Shown here: positions 10,513 to 24,000 of the stretch, piece after piece
How positions within the stretch are numbered: position 1 is the stretch's first letter
Layout: each line of letters starts with the position of its first letter
Source of the DNA: Schizochytrium sp. TIO01
Taxonomy: Eukaryota; Sar; Bigyra; Thraustochytrida; Thraustochytriidae
Assembly (NCBI GenBank): GCA_004764695.1
Contig: SMSO01000004.1
Span: forward strand, 1,515,501-1,579,500
Direction: 5' to 3'
Length of the DNA: 64,000 bases
Program-made: the position numbers and the translations under genes
Notes under the pieces: generated by a model
What the model saw: only the letters and a program-made list of their open reading frames with translations
Told to the model about the DNA's origin: nothing
The model's database searches: none

Positions 10513-13500
10513 TGATGTAGGCGGTTCGATGAACCGCTAGTTCCTGTGCAGGTACCGGGTTGGTGCACGAAGTTGTTGCGCCTTCAAAGGATAAATCCAC
10601 AGAGCGTCGCGATTGTCCGAGAAAGACTGTCACGCGCATACCATAGCTGGCGTTATGGGCACCACAGAAGAAGCCTTCAAAAAAGGCCATTATCCGAACC
10701 GACCTTGTTTTGCTTTGTTCTGCACTGCTTTGCCTTGATCTGATTTGGTGTCCTTAGATCTGCGCTGCTCTCAGATTTAGTTGTAAACTGCGACGGGAAC
10801 TCTTGACAGGAATTGTTTCGATAGTATTCGTAGATGCTTCTACGATGATGAAGACCTCAATAAAAAAGATGACTGGAGAGGGTTTGTAGTGTCAAATTTT
10901 CAGATTCAGTCTTTGAGGTTTTCTGTGTTGGTGGAGAACCTTTTCCATTTAATGGAGAGCCAAACTTCTGTGATGCCACGGTTCTGAGGTATACCATGGC
11001 GACTCTTGTCCTTATCAGCACAGCAAGCCTTTTCAAGGCAGGCACCAGGACCACGTTGTCTATAGTTTAAAACATGCTGCCTGGGACAATCAATGCCACA
11101 ACTTGCAAATTACAAAGTTCTCAAATTACTGCATTGCGACTCGGAACTTGACGTCCAGATCTTTGTCAAGAAGATCTCTAAACATCAGCACCCCCTCCCC
11201 CCTGTCAAGAAGCTCAATATCGAGAATTCGCTCACCTTGCATCGCACTGAAGGCGATCATTTGATGCGAGCCTCAACTTGGGACATTTGAAGTCTCTTGT
11301 CTCTCAAATGATTTCGCGCGAGCTCCAGCGAGAACTCGAGAAGATTGTTTCACTTCGAATTGCTGCTGTAGCAGCTCATACTGGCTCACGCTCTACCTGG
11401 GTACAAGTGTTCCTGAAGCAGTTCGTACTTTGTAAACTCGTACCTGCGGATCCTTTAATGAAGTAGCTAGCCACGAGAGTGGATCTTATTCATTCCCTCG
11501 CTTCGCCTTGAAGCCGCTCAAGAGTAGACTTTAGACAGGACTTCAAGAGCAACGTTGTAAAGAATTGAGCGCGAAGCAGCGTTTAAGGAGGCGCCAGCCA
11601 AAGTGATGATCGTCACAGTGACGAGCTGGAAAAGAGGAGGAGGTTTCGTAACCTACGCTGGCTCCGGATGGGACTAACAGTAGGAATAGGATCTCTTATC
11701 ACTTTTTATTTTTTAATTTTAAAACATAGTTAGGCTTGTTTCTTTGTATGTATAGGGTGGAGTCTTCTTGGGCAGGTTCTGAACAGTTAGTTGGTACTAG
11801 AACCCTGAAAATCTTCCTTTTTCCAAGTTTAAATAAATACTTATGGAACGAGTCCTCTAGCCTTTGTCATCTCTCTAATTACTTTTTGAGGCGGAAAACA
11901 AGTTCGAGACGAGTTTTATCACCGCGAGGGGTAATCATGTTTTATAATTGTTGTTCCCAGTTACATCCTGAAAAAGCAAGTTTGTCAACGATTATAAGCT
12001 CCCACCCACCAAAAAGGAGGGACTTTAATTAAAATGTTTCTTGCTAATGATCATTGGCAATCAAGAGCAGTTTTGTTGTATCAAACATGACTCTTTATTA
12101 TTATTATTTATTAGATGGTTGAAAGTACTGTGCAATTCCTAGTTTTGATGACTAACCTATATTTGAGGATTGCCAAATAGAGGTAGATAACTATCTTTAA
12201 TGGAAATCCTTCCTCTTTACCTTTTAATCTTTAGTTTCACTATCTATAATCGTTCTTATTACATTTCGAAGACTTTTTTAAAACCAAATATATGTGTTAA
12301 AAAATAATTTAAAAAAAAAAAAAAAGAGAGGAAATCGAAGAATGAATTGAAAAGGTTCTGTAGATACAAGACCTAGTGTTCTCGAAACATTAAAAAAAAA
12401 AAAAAAAAAACTAGCATAAGTAACTTTTCATCTCTTTTTAAAATTAAAAAAAAAAATGTTTTTGGAATGGATCAAAGGTTTTCATAAATGTCTTTCAAAT
12501 CACGAGTGAGAAGTGGAAGAAGAATGCATCTACTATTTATGATCTGAAGCATACTCATTTATCAGGTTGTTTCTTTTCTTCATCTCAAAGAATATTTCAA
12601 TGTCAAAAAAGTGAAGGATAATTATTTTTAGGATAACTATTTTTATAACATCACATGATATAGCCCTTCATAGGAGTGTACCTTCTTTAAATCGAAGCTG
12701 GACCATTTGATTTAATCATTTGAGTGTCATGAAACCTTTGTTCTTTTTGTTTTCGATTCGACGTTTTTTTGGTAGCGCTAGGTTCGACCTATAGTTTTCC
12801 CTTATCGAGCGGTTCGGATGACGCTCGCTTGCGTTAGCGCATCATCTGTGGCATTGATGCTGCTCAGAGACAGATAAATAGGCACACACGCACTGAGAAA
12901 GAGAGAGTCGGAGTCAGAAAGAGAGAGAGAGTCCTTTCATTTCGATAAAACTTTTTCAATTCTAGCTAGTACAAGTGCTCAGAGCATAGGCAGACTAAAA
13001 GGAGGTCCAGTTCTTCTGTCCCCACAAAGAAGAAGGACTTCTGAATGCTCTGAAGCCTCTCGGGAGGCACCCTCTTCCTGAGATTGAGCTTCCTTTGATT
13101 CCCCTACGATCCAACCAAAGAAAAAAAGAAAGTCGAAATTCCGAATCGCTAATTCGAATTTAAATAAGAAGTGACAAAATGCAGTCCTCATGATTTAAAC
13201 ATGCATTTCTGCCATGAAGACGGGGCCAATCTTGTGCCTGGGCGTGCGAACGTTTAGTGCTAAGAAACTGCAGTACGCATATGCGCCCTAATTTAATACG
13301 ACTCGAGTGAACTGTATTTATCCTGAAGACGCTGGAGGGTGTCGTGATTTAATTGTAGATCATAATGGCGTTTGCGTGCTGTCCGAGGGTTCACTGTCCG
13401 GCCCCAACGCCGTTCGATCGATGTATCTACTATCTTGAGACTGGATATCTTATTCTGTATTCATTTATTTTTAAAATAATAATAATGATTGTAGATCTTG

Positions 13501-13899
13501 AAAACGAGGATAATGAATGGGTACTATCATGGGATCGAGGAGTGACGGAGCGGGCCTGTGCTGCGAGAGAATGTATTCGCCGGGAGTCACTGTTTACATA
13601 CATCTCTGGGACTCTTGCCCCTCGTCGCCAAGTTTTTTAGAAAAAGATAAAGCAGAAGAATATGACCCCAATGTTCAACGTTCCCCAAGTTAACTCCTGC
13701 ACGTGAGCACTTTCATAGCTTCTCAACCAAAGACCTTCGCAGTGCCCAGGGTGAAAGGAAAGAAAACAGTTCGACGCCAATTGTGTTCCTGCAAGAGCAA
13801 AACAACATCAGAAGAGAACTGACTCCCAGAAATCAGGCAGCAGAATAACTATTCACAAGAAATCAGGCCAATCGAAGGCTGCGGCGCTCGAGCTTCTTG

Positions 13900-13938
13900 C
13901 TGCTTGCTTGCTTGCTTGCTCGCTTGCTTGCTTGTTTG
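13900..13938. repeat. (CTTG)n microsatellite
   Basis: About nine CTTG units with one CTCG variant. This is the complement of the AAGC arrays elsewhere in the domain. Confidence 0.93.
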
Positions 13939-14290
13939 TATCTTGTCCGCAGCTGCGGATACAGCGGCAAAAAACGCAGCTCATGCCGTATTACCCCCAG
14001 TTCCGGAGAGGGCTACAGAGTGCTATTGCCATATAGCGCGATGGGTCAAGGCTTTTTTTTCTGCGCAGAGCACTTATCTTATATGTAGTAGCTGCAGCTA
14101 TGCAGGTAGTAGCTACAGCTAGTTAGCTTTCGTTGGCACATGCGTGCGTGCTATTAGTCGAGCAACGGGACCTGGTTGGAGGAGGATGTTTGTATTCATG
14201 TTGAAACCAACGTCCGCGTTGCTCCTGGTCTTGAGGGCTCGTGGCTGGAGGAGGACTTTGAATAGGTGGAACCTAGGATCCGGTCTATCC

Positions 14291-14331
14291 TGTTTTTGTT
14301 TTGTTTTGTTTTATTTTGTTTTGTTTTGTTT
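14291..14331. repeat. (GTTTT)n pentanucleotide repeat
   Basis: About eight GTTTT units, one with ATTTT. One of the few arrays in this domain that is not a tri- or tetranucleotide. Confidence 0.93.
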
Positions 14332-16157
14332 CTTTTTTTTGTTTCTTTTTTTTATTTTTTGGCATAGTACCGAGGTGTAAAAATGATGAATTTAGGAAGG
14401 TGGCCAGTGCCATCTATCTTCTGCGTGTTCGAAGTAGAGATGAATCGCTCATGTGTCTGTCCACAGGTGCGTTCTTCTCGCAACAGCTGCGAGCATAAAT
14501 CAAGCCAGCTTCGAATAGCTCAGGGAGTTTTGAGGTGCTGTTTATATATACATATACATTTATGTATAAATGAAATATAGAGGCCTGGGTATATAAACAA
14601 AATGTTCTTTTGTTTCATATATAAATTAATAAAAACTTTAATTTAGTACAAAATTCAAAGCAAAAGAGGAGCGTGAAGGTCACATGCCGCAGTCTTGGGA
14701 GCCATGGCAGAAGGGTCGCTGTGCTATGTGGCAGGAGAAGCAAACATCCTTCTTAAGACCAAGCTTACGCACCTTGAATGTGAAGATTTACTCGATTGCT
14801 CTTTTCAATTGTTGAAGGTATCTCGCAGATGATTCGGTTTTTTTTGCGAAGTCCAGGTTGATTTGTGTGTAGACTCAAACAAACGCTTGTGCTTCAATCG
14901 CCACGTTCAATCAAGTGTCTCTTCTGCGCTGATTGAACCAGCATTCCCCGACTTTATGGCTCACTCCTGCCTGCACTTGATCTATTATATTATTATGTTC
15001 TTGTTTTTGCTTCTGCTTCGTTGTCTCACTCCAAAGAGCGCTTGGCTTGACCATCTTGTCTTTAAAATCGGAGAACGCCCCTTCCGCCAAAGCAACAGAG
15101 CCAGCAATGAAATGAAAGCCGCTGAGACATCCGCGAAGCCCGCCCAGAGTCGTTAAGAGCGGAGGTACCTTTCGCACTGCTGCGACCTGATTCACAGTGG
15201 GAAGGCTCTCTTAGCCATGTTATGCATGTTTTATAAAAAACAGCTTTACAGAATGTCTCGGGGAGAAAGCAGTTCGCTCATGCTTATTTATATCGACAGG
15301 TACCTCTAGAGATCTTTCGAGCAGACGAGTGAGTGAGCTCCTGCAGAGCTGACGATATTAGCCCGCTCGAAGGCCTCGCCGCTAGCTTGGATAGAAAAGC
15401 CGTGCATCACCAGAAGGTCGTAATGATCGCAGACAGCTGCGATCCCTTGAGCACACGCTCCCGTACACCTTCGGTACACCAGAATCGATGGACTGTAGCT
15501 AACTATCTATCTGTGTATGTGCTCCCAAGTCGACCCTCCCAGACGAAGATCCCCGACTCCCTCCTCGATGACTTGGAGCTTAGGCAGATTGTGGCAGAAC
15601 AAACATACCTTCAACCTGAAGATGGACCAACCGACGAAGGACCTCGAGCTGCTCGTTATAGTGCTGGAAAGGCCAAAGCAAGCAGACGAAGAGATAGATA
15701 ACGGAAACCTACCTGCAGATCGATCAACTCGATAAAGGACGAGGATCTTGGAGTGCGTTGGATGCGTTGGTTTGCTTTCTGGCTTGAGCGAGGCTGCTCC
15801 TGTCGGTTTGCTACCCCGCGGAGATCGCGAGGGGCTGGCCAATGAATAGTCAAGATCGTTAGGGCCTCGAGTTATTCTCGGGCTGATTGACGCTTCACGA
15901 GTGCATGTTTTTGTTTTGTTGCATTGATTTTGCTTTTTGTTTGTCTGCTTTTTTTGTTCCTACTTCGTCTTTCCTTTCTTCCCCAGCTTTTCAAAGGCTT
16001 AGCCAGCAGCAGTTAGTCAGCTAGGTAGTAGCAGTGTAGCAGGCAGCTTGTTTATTTGCTTTTCTTCAAGCTGGGCAAGGAATTTATAAAATACTGTACG
16101 AAATACAAAATCAGTTATGGAGCGGCTCCAAGATAGATTATCTAGATAGAGATGGAT

Positions 16158-16200
16158 AAATACATACATAGATACATACATAGATACATACATAGATAGG
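16158..16200. repeat. 12-bp ATACATACATAG tandem repeat
   Basis: Three copies of a 12-nt unit, itself three related tetranucleotides (ATAC, ATAC, ATAG). Confidence 0.93.
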
Positions 16201-16690
16201 TAGTAACTGGCCCGAACGACCAATCCAACTGTCGCATTTCCCGGACTGCGAGCGCGACTGCGATCTCGTCCACCGGGCCAATCAATATTAGCGGCAACCG
16301 TGGTCTACACATGGGCCTCGGAGCACGTATCTGACTGAGCAAATGAGATGTGTCAGGAGAAGATTTTACCTATGTCTTGAGAAGTGAGTGTCTGCAAATG
16401 CGCTCGTTTGCTTGCACGCTCGGCAAGCATTCTCGCTAGATGCTCATAATAAGTTAACTAGTTAGTTAGTTGGTTGAATCGGAATCCTTTTCTACTAGAA
16501 AATCAACGCTATTTTAGTCGTCACTCGCTTATCACATGATACAAGCAGAGAAGACCCTTCTCTCTGTGGATTTGCTAATTCTAACCTCCTTTCCTCTCTC
16601 AGATATGAACGGCTGGAATTGAAGTTCTTTCTGGGATGCTCTTTACCAATCGATTTCCAAGGTTGGGCCTGAACCAGGAGCTTAGTGGCC

Positions 16691-16792
16691 AATCAACCAA
16701 TCAACCAATCATTCAATGAATCAATCAGTAATCAACCAATCAACCAATCATTCAATGAATCAATCAGTAATCAATCAATCAACAGGTGGTTG
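16691..16792. repeat. 39-bp minisatellite built from CAAT/CAAC tetramers
   Basis: Two essentially identical 39-nt units (starting at 16691 and 16730), each made of CAAC, CAAT and GAAT tetramers, followed by a partial CAAT run. Confidence 0.92.
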
Positions 16793-18527
16793 ATACTGTG
16801 ATGAATAATGAATGAATGACTCGATTCTGGTTCGTGAGAGAGGAATTCCAACAAGGAAGGAACGAGGTACTCTTTCAAACGGAGCTTCCTTGGAAGTGCA
16901 GAAGTTTTATTCCAAGTAAAACAACGTTATCCTTTTTGAAGTATGGCGGATTAGGGCAAGTATAACCCGGAATAGGAATCGGCTGCCCATTCGACTTAAG
17001 TTCTGGAGACGTAATCTGCTGAGAAAAGAGTCCCTATTTAATGTCTGGCGCAAGGCATAAACTTTGGTTATCACGTTACCTCCTTCGAATGGCAAAAGGC
17101 TTCGCTAACGCGGCCTTGATTTTTCATTCCTTATCGAGGGTACATTCCAATTCGCTTATAGAATAGTCTACTCTTCAAGCTTTGTAGTTTGGTTAATTTA
17201 TTTAATTGCTTTAACTAAAGTTTTTTTTTTTTTTTTTAATAAATAATTAAATTATGGGTCTAATTAAAATAAAGTAAAATGTCATATAAACAGATTGATC
17301 ATAGAAATTTGCTTTTTCTTTTTTTCGATTGCCCTCTCATCACAGAGCCATCAGTACGACAAAACAACACACCCATTTATTTACTATGCGATAATAGCAA
17401 TCGCTTTTGTTTAATTCATCTGTCGAGCCACTCTGTATTACCTGTACACAGCAGCAAGCACTATTCGCATTGAAAGACACAGTCTTGAGAGGGTCGTGAA
17501 GAAACATGCCTCCTAGAAGGGTTATAGAAGTTTTAGTTTCTTTACAAGGGGCTACTGTGGGCTGTAGCGGCTTCTCCTGCTGGACGTATAAAGCAAACTA
17601 CGGCCACGCCAATGGATCGCACATTCTTACGACTGCTTGTACTTAGTGATGATTCATCCTTCGCATGGAGACTGGAGGTGAAAACCTTCATTAAAATAAA
17701 GAAATGAGGATTCCTTGAGGCTTTCTTATGCTTTTGGCTACAGCTGCAAAAGCTCCTCGGTGCTTGGTGTGTGTCTCCCGCATAGGAAGGAACATGAGGA
17801 TTCTATCTCCAAAGATGATTCAGCTGTAATTTTAACAGATCATAATTATTGTACTATAATGCTATTTTACACTTTTTCTCTTTTTCTCTTTTTCTCTTTT
17901 AATTAAACTTTCTATACTTAAAAACCTTTTCTTATGTTAGTCACCATATCATCATACGTAATCAGATCATCGATTCGAGTTAGTTTCTCGTCTCCTTTTT
18001 CTTTCAGCTTAAAATAAATAAATGAATGAATAATTTATCTATAGAGTTTTTTACATTCATAACGTGTTTTGCAAATACTTTGAACTAAAACTCTCTATGG
18101 ATAAAACCTTCGGGGGATAGACTGAGTAGAATAATAAATAGAAAAGAAAAACCCTCTTTCCGGACGACCCAAGCTACAACAAAACAGCCTATCCAGAAAA
18201 GCTTGGATACTTTCAAGTAAGTAGCTAGAAAGCCACCTACTGAAAGCATTTACTACAGGCATGCATATCTTGTGCGAACTTGTCTCATATCTGTGCACAC
18301 CCATACAAGCACACTCACAATCCTCTGTCCGAGCCCGTGAGTTGTAGTGACGCTGATGTAATGCCAAAATAGCTGAGAAGATCGTGGAGGCGGCCAACAT
18401 ACAGACAGTGCAAACCGCGAGGCCAAGCAGGCAGGTAGAACAGCCGGGCGCCAACCTGAAAGCAGCTTACCAATCATAGACCAACGATTTCCATGGCTCG
18501 ATTTGTCTCTTTGACTTTGTTGGGCGT

Positions 18528-18529
<2 letters not shown>

Positions 18530-18561
<32 letters not shown>
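18530..18561. repeat. (GCT)n trinucleotide repeat
   Basis: About ten GCT units. Read on the minus strand this gives an Ala run in a frame with no other protein-like feature. Confidence 0.95.
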
Positions 18562-18792
18562 GCAGAATGGTTGGAGGCTGGCTGGCTGGCAGGCAGGAAG
18601 ACTCGCTAGGGCCCTCATGAAATCAACGAAGGAATGGACCGAGGATGATCCAGGACACCTTGAGCCAGCAGCGACGATGAACGGCAAGGCATGACCCGAG
18701 CAGCCGCGCCGAGCCTTCCGTGGCGTCACAGGCGGCTCCTCTCCGCTGACGAATTGGACATGCTGGCGTCTTGCACGGAGCAACTCTTGGAT

Positions 18793-18845
18793 ATGGATCA
18801 ATGGATCAATGGATCTGTGTATCTATGGATCTATGGAGCTATGGA
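18793..18845. repeat. (GGATCAAT/GGATCTAT)n array
   Basis: Six degenerate 8-nt units starting GGAT or TGGA. Confidence 0.85.
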
Positions 18846-19160
18846 CGGTGTGTACCGAGATCCAAGAAAAGGAGGGGCGACCGCTTGTCGGAGAATAGCT
18901 CTTGTAGCTGTGGGGAAAAAAGGACCAGGGCCTCCTCTCTGCGAAGGGCGGCGGCAGCAGTAGCAGCTGGCTATCCAGAAGTAGCAGGTCTCTCTGGCGG
19001 GAAGCTTCGAGGAGAGGATCTCCTCTCGTTCCGCTCTGTTTATGTGTTTATTTCTCTCTCTCTCTCTGTCGCTTCTCTATCTCTTGGTTACCGCAGTGAA
19101 GACGCCCACAGACCCACAGCTCGGCAGGCCGGTCTTTCAAGCCCGGCGCGGCGCCGCAAG

Positions 19161-19311
19161 GTTTGTTGGTTTGTTTGTTTGTTTGTTTGTTTGCCTTGCG
19201 TGGTAGTGATGAGGAGCCTCTTTGGCTTTGCTCTGGAAATGCGAGCTGTGGCGCGTGGGCTCTGGATGGACCAACCAACCAACCAACCAACCAACCATTC
19301 ATTCGTTCGTT
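19161..19311. repeat. (TTTG)n and (CCAA)n pair
   Basis: A TTTG array (19161-19194) and a CCAA array (19270-19298, passing into ATTC and GTTC units) lie about 75 nt apart. Confidence 0.9.
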
Positions 19312-21538
19312 CCTCACAACCGTTCGAGCGTCTTGGAAAATGCGCGCACGCGGAGCACCGAGAAACTCGAGAGGGCGATTGAGGCCGCTGCCCCACACCT
19401 TCCATACCGTGGAAGGTGACAGCGAATGTTTGACGCAGCGGCTGGCATCTTCTGCTGGTTCTCTGGCTTCTTTCTCTACCTCGCCGCCCTTGAAAGCTGT
19501 GGGCCCCGGCCTTGCAAGAGCCCGGGCACATCGCGAGAGGCGCACGACAGGCAGGACCAAAAGCGGCTGTTGGCATTTGCAAGACACAAATTGAAGGCCC
19601 GGTTGAACATCGTGATGTAGTTACGGCAAACATTAAACTGCTTGCTGATTTCTATAACTATCTCTCTCCAGCATTGCCATAGTCTCCAATTGCCCCAAAA
19701 GTGGTCTAGGTAACTAATTTCTTATTCGTCAGCGAGGGTTTTGCACTAATTAAACTACATTCTTCTGAGTTGCGGAAGATAGGATTGGAGGCTTACCGAA
19801 GGGAGCAAAGGTGGCTGGGTAATTATGCCGTGCTTCCGGAAGGCTTGCTTCGTTATGATGTGTCTCCTTTTCCTTTATTGTTTTACTTTTCCTGTTACCT
19901 TGATTTCTCTTCATGTGGAAAGAGTAATGGCGACGTCTAATTTGCAGATTTTACGGCATCGGGCGAAAGGTAAAGGCAGTAGTTCCCTTTCTATGAACTG
20001 TTGCAGCTTTAGAAATTACCTTCTAGGTTTAATCTCATTGTGGTACTTGGATTTCCCTCTCTATACTCATAGCCAAAGACATGAGTGAGCTCTTGAAAGA
20101 GCACAGAAAAAAAAATGATACGTGCTTACCTACAGGAAGTTGAAGGGAATTTAATGCTGATAAATCCTCCATGGCTTCAGAACCAGGGCATCATCGTTAA
20201 GGGGGGAACATTTATGCTTTCCACGCGTATCTTTTGGCTGCTCTCCCAATACAAACTACTTACTTTCTATTTATTTTGTGAAATCTGAAATCAGTGAGAT
20301 CCAAATTTCTATAGATCATGACTCGACAAATCAAATTGATCAGTTGATAACTAGTGCGCATTTGGACTACTCCCGAGGATTTATTCACACCGTCGAGCAA
20401 CCCAGTTGAAGGAAATTGTAGATCATCCTTTTTACTTGCCCACTGCCGCCTGAAAAGGTTGAGAATTTTGCGAGACCTCGCAGTGCTGCTTTCCCGAGCA
20501 CATTTTGATTGTAACTATTTTTTATTTTTAATCTAACAATCCGCACGTTGCTGACGTTATTATACATATTCTCTTGACGCTTTTTAATGGGGTCGACATA
20601 ACCTACATTTAAAGAGGTCAGCTTCTCGCTGCATAATACTACCTATACATGATTAACCTTTCAACATTTATGTGCGTGCGTCGCTTTTGCATACCCTCTA
20701 TCAAATCATATATCCCCTTACCTGAATTGGGATGTCATATGAGGATTATAACAGAGTCCATATTGCAATATTTTTGAGTGTTTGACACTAGCTAGAGTAG
20801 TACCTCTTGAAAGATTAATTAGTTCGCGACTTGAGCCATCCAATTAAAAGGATTTATACGCATAGTCCCTGACAGTAAACTTGCTGCCTGTCTGGTCTCT
20901 CCCAGTAAAGTCTTTGTTGCACCCTCTGTAGTGTTCATGTTCATGGCATATCTCAACACAGCCACTCAGAAATAATCATTCATAAAACCAATGCTGTTGC
21001 AGTGTATTGGGCAGCTTTTAATAATTCGATCCTGGATGCTGAGTAGGAAATAATAAAAAGCTGGCTATCGACCTTCCCATAAGAAGATGTCTTTAGTGTA
21101 AAAAGATCAATCAACTAGACCTATGAGTTATTAATATTAATCTCTATAGAATTGCACCCTGACGCGCTTCCTGAGGCAAGGTCGAGTCACCTTAGCTCTT
21201 TATAGGAACAACCATCTTTGTAACTTTCCCACTTTTTATTTTAATTAAGTCCTGTTATAAAAACGTTTGTAGGTACCGCCTAGTCAAGTGATCCCAAACC
21301 TTATCTTCGCTGATGCATCTAAGGCAAACGCTCAGGTTTATTACATGATTGTTCTGCCCGTGTACAAGTGTAGGTATCTCCTGCGGTTCTTTTATAGGTC
21401 TTCTCTTTTACAAATCACAAGGTGAATGAACGCCAGAAACTTGAGTAGAAAGTAGGTTCCCGGACATTGCTCGAACAACATCGCGGCCTCAGGAAATCTG
21501 GCTTGCAATTTCTAGGCTTTTCATAATTCTCATTTTAG

Positions 21539-21573
21539 AAAATAATAATAATAATAATTATTATTATTATTAT
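21539..21573. repeat. (AAT)n-(ATT)n perfect palindrome
   Basis: Six AAT units run directly into about five ATT units, making a self-complementary inverted repeat with no spacer that could extrude as a cruciform. Confidence 0.92.
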
Positions 21574-23473
21574 AACATAAATTATAACTCTTTGGCTGAT
21601 AGATTTCCTCCATTCACTCGAAGCCGACGTGTCGGGTCCAGAAGACGTCCTTATCCTCCGCTCGACTTGGAAACCTTTATAAAAAGCTGCAGTAGGTAGT
21701 AGTAACAGCACCACAAGCTGTACAAGCTTTTGCCTGGCATACATTTGCCCGTACTAAATTTTATACTGCTAAGTTTATAAAAAGATATGCATTTTTGTAT
21801 AAGTTATAAATAATAAAATGCTTTTCTCTAAATGTGCGAGCCACATCAAGCACTGCAAAAAGGCCATGCCTCCGCTCATAGCAAACAAACTAATGTAATC
21901 AAATTAAAAGTATATGAATCACTCACTCATGCGTTCTCCTCACCTCAAGATGCTATTTTTACTAATATCCTGTTTCGGTGAAAACAACGGAGCTTTGAGT
22001 GCTGCAGCAGCGAAAGAAAGAAATACTAAGCCTCTTCAGAAGCCACTTGAGCCGAAGGAAGGTAAAATCGGCCGTGGCCTCCAGAGGTTTGTTACTTTGC
22101 GGGTTATTTCACTCATATACTAAGTAGGCAGCCTACCTCTGTCGGCTGGCACTTCCACTCTGGGTACAACTAAGACATTTTGGTGATTTTCTTTGGTCTT
22201 GATCTTAGTTCTCTATAGGCCTATACAATGACCATGTACTCAGGCTACATCCATAATTTTTAAAAATATAATCAACTTAATTATTATTAGTATTTTAATT
22301 AATATCAATACTTTTAAAAAAAATCAAACTCCGACTCAACGTCCGTCGATTTTTCATTTCGAAATAAATACATAATAGAACAGCGCATTCTCAAATCAAT
22401 AGATAAATAGAAAATCAATCAGTCTTTGTCTTGTTCTTGCCTTTCTCTTCTTCTGTTCCCTCCTGAATTAGCGAAACCAGCGCCAACAGTGCCTCGAGTG
22501 CTACCCATCGATCGCCTGCCTGAGTCAGCTCCAGCTGAATGAAGCCTGCAAAGACCGAGTAGCAGTAGGTTTTCTGGAGCGGACCCGGCCTCGTGTCGTG
22601 GACTCCAGCCTCCAGATCAGCCCAGACTGCGACCCAGCAGAAGGAAGCGATATTACCTGAGGAAGCAGCAAACCTGAAGGCTGAGCCCAAACAGTGTGAG
22701 TGAGAGAGTGAGTGAGTGCACTTTTTGAATTAACAACTATGGATGGATTTTACTTCAAAAGATCTTCCGAATGTAGCAGGTGTTTCATACAATCATATAC
22801 ATATCACATCGTCGAGGTCACGATCCTGATTTACAACAACTCATGCTTCATGACCGATGTCGCTCAGTTGATGGCGATCTTTGATCTCCTCAGTTGTATG
22901 CTGTATATGTCTTACCTCGCACCCCCCCCCTCCCGCAGGAGCAGATTGGTTTGATTGTTTCCCTGGAAAGTTTGTCTATCGTTGTTGACGTGAGTGCCTA
23001 CCTGAGTAGCTGTTCTTCTTCAAGTTTGCTTATTATCTATCATCTTGTTACCATATTCCATCCTGTCTTGGCTATATTTGTTTTTATTATTTATTTACAT
23101 TCCTTGGCTTGGTGTATTCATAAAATTTGCTGATGTAGCCTTCTTCGCAAGTTCACCGCTTTGAGCCAAAGAGAGCGCTCAAACCTTTTTCGTTTTGTTT
23201 TTTTTGTCTTTTCTTTAATTAATACTACTCTAGAGGTGTAGCCAAATAATTCCTCGCTTTGTGCGACTCTTCGCGAGTAAGCAGACTGAAAACCACTGTG
23301 CAATGATGTTTGGCTTTTTCTTGAACAATAAATTCTATTGTAATATCGGATGGGATGTTCACTTAATCTTTTCCCTTTTATGCAGGAAAAGGCAGCGCTG
23401 AGATTTCGCGGGCGTGTTGGAGTTCTAGCGAAGACTCGCCAAGACGGACGGCTCATGGGCGGCTGCGAAAGGT

Positions 23474-23598
23474 TTGCTTGCTTGCTTGCTTGCTTGCTTT
23501 CCTGAGTCTTCTTCAAACGCCCGGCAGACCGGGATGCCATGATGAGGAGATCGTGGAATGTAACACAGTTACTAATTAGTTAGTTAGTTAGTTAGTTG
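23474..23598. repeat. (CTTG)n and (TTAG)n arrays, last of the domain
   Basis: A CTTG array (23474-23499) and a TTAG array (23573-23598). They are the last conspicuous tetranucleotide arrays; I see none of comparable length in the remaining 40 kb. Confidence 0.9.
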
Positions 23599-24000
23599 CT
23601 TATCCACACTGAGCGCCTTGGCTCCACACGTGGATGAGGATACCATGGTACTGATTTTCACTCGGGGAACTGGTCAAGAACAAGCTGCGAAGGAAAGCAA
23701 ACGCAGCTTTGGGTAGTCATGCAATCGGGAATTAGAGAAATGGAGAGCCACCGATCGAACGACCATCAGAGCCACGGAAGTCAGAACATCGGGAGCCGCC
23801 GGCACCACGATGGCTTAGAAAGATAGCAGGTAGGCTAGCTATCTATTTGCTGTTACGCGGCAAGTTAAAAGATTCCACGTGCGTTGGTTTGAATAAATAA
23901 GGACCTAGGTAGATAAGATTGCAGCCTTGGCTAATACAACGCACGCCTACACACTTAAGCTATGCATCTCTCATGAACGCTACAGAATGTGAGATCTTTA

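Larger units (their letters stand above)
9958..24000. other. Gene-poor, microsatellite-rich region (part 2)
   Basis: No gene is supportable. The largest frame (about 10025-10690, minus) has no recognisable domain and contains a repeat-derived NFVK tract. A frame at 22415-22690 (minus) has good residue composition and a pyrimidine-rich acceptor-like sequence before it, and could be a terminal exon; no partner exon was found. Poly(A)/poly(T) runs occur near 12309, 12391 and 17220. Simple repeats are listed separately. Confidence 0.55.

Noticed and set aside
10025-10690. A 221-codon minus-strand frame in the gene desert
   Set aside because: No recognisable domain, a tandem-repeat-derived NFVK tract, and competing frames of similar length on the other strand; more likely chance plus repeat.
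12765-12860. A GGTTCGA-containing segment as a possible tRNA B box
   Set aside because: No matching A box, acceptor stem or cloverleaf could be formed around it.
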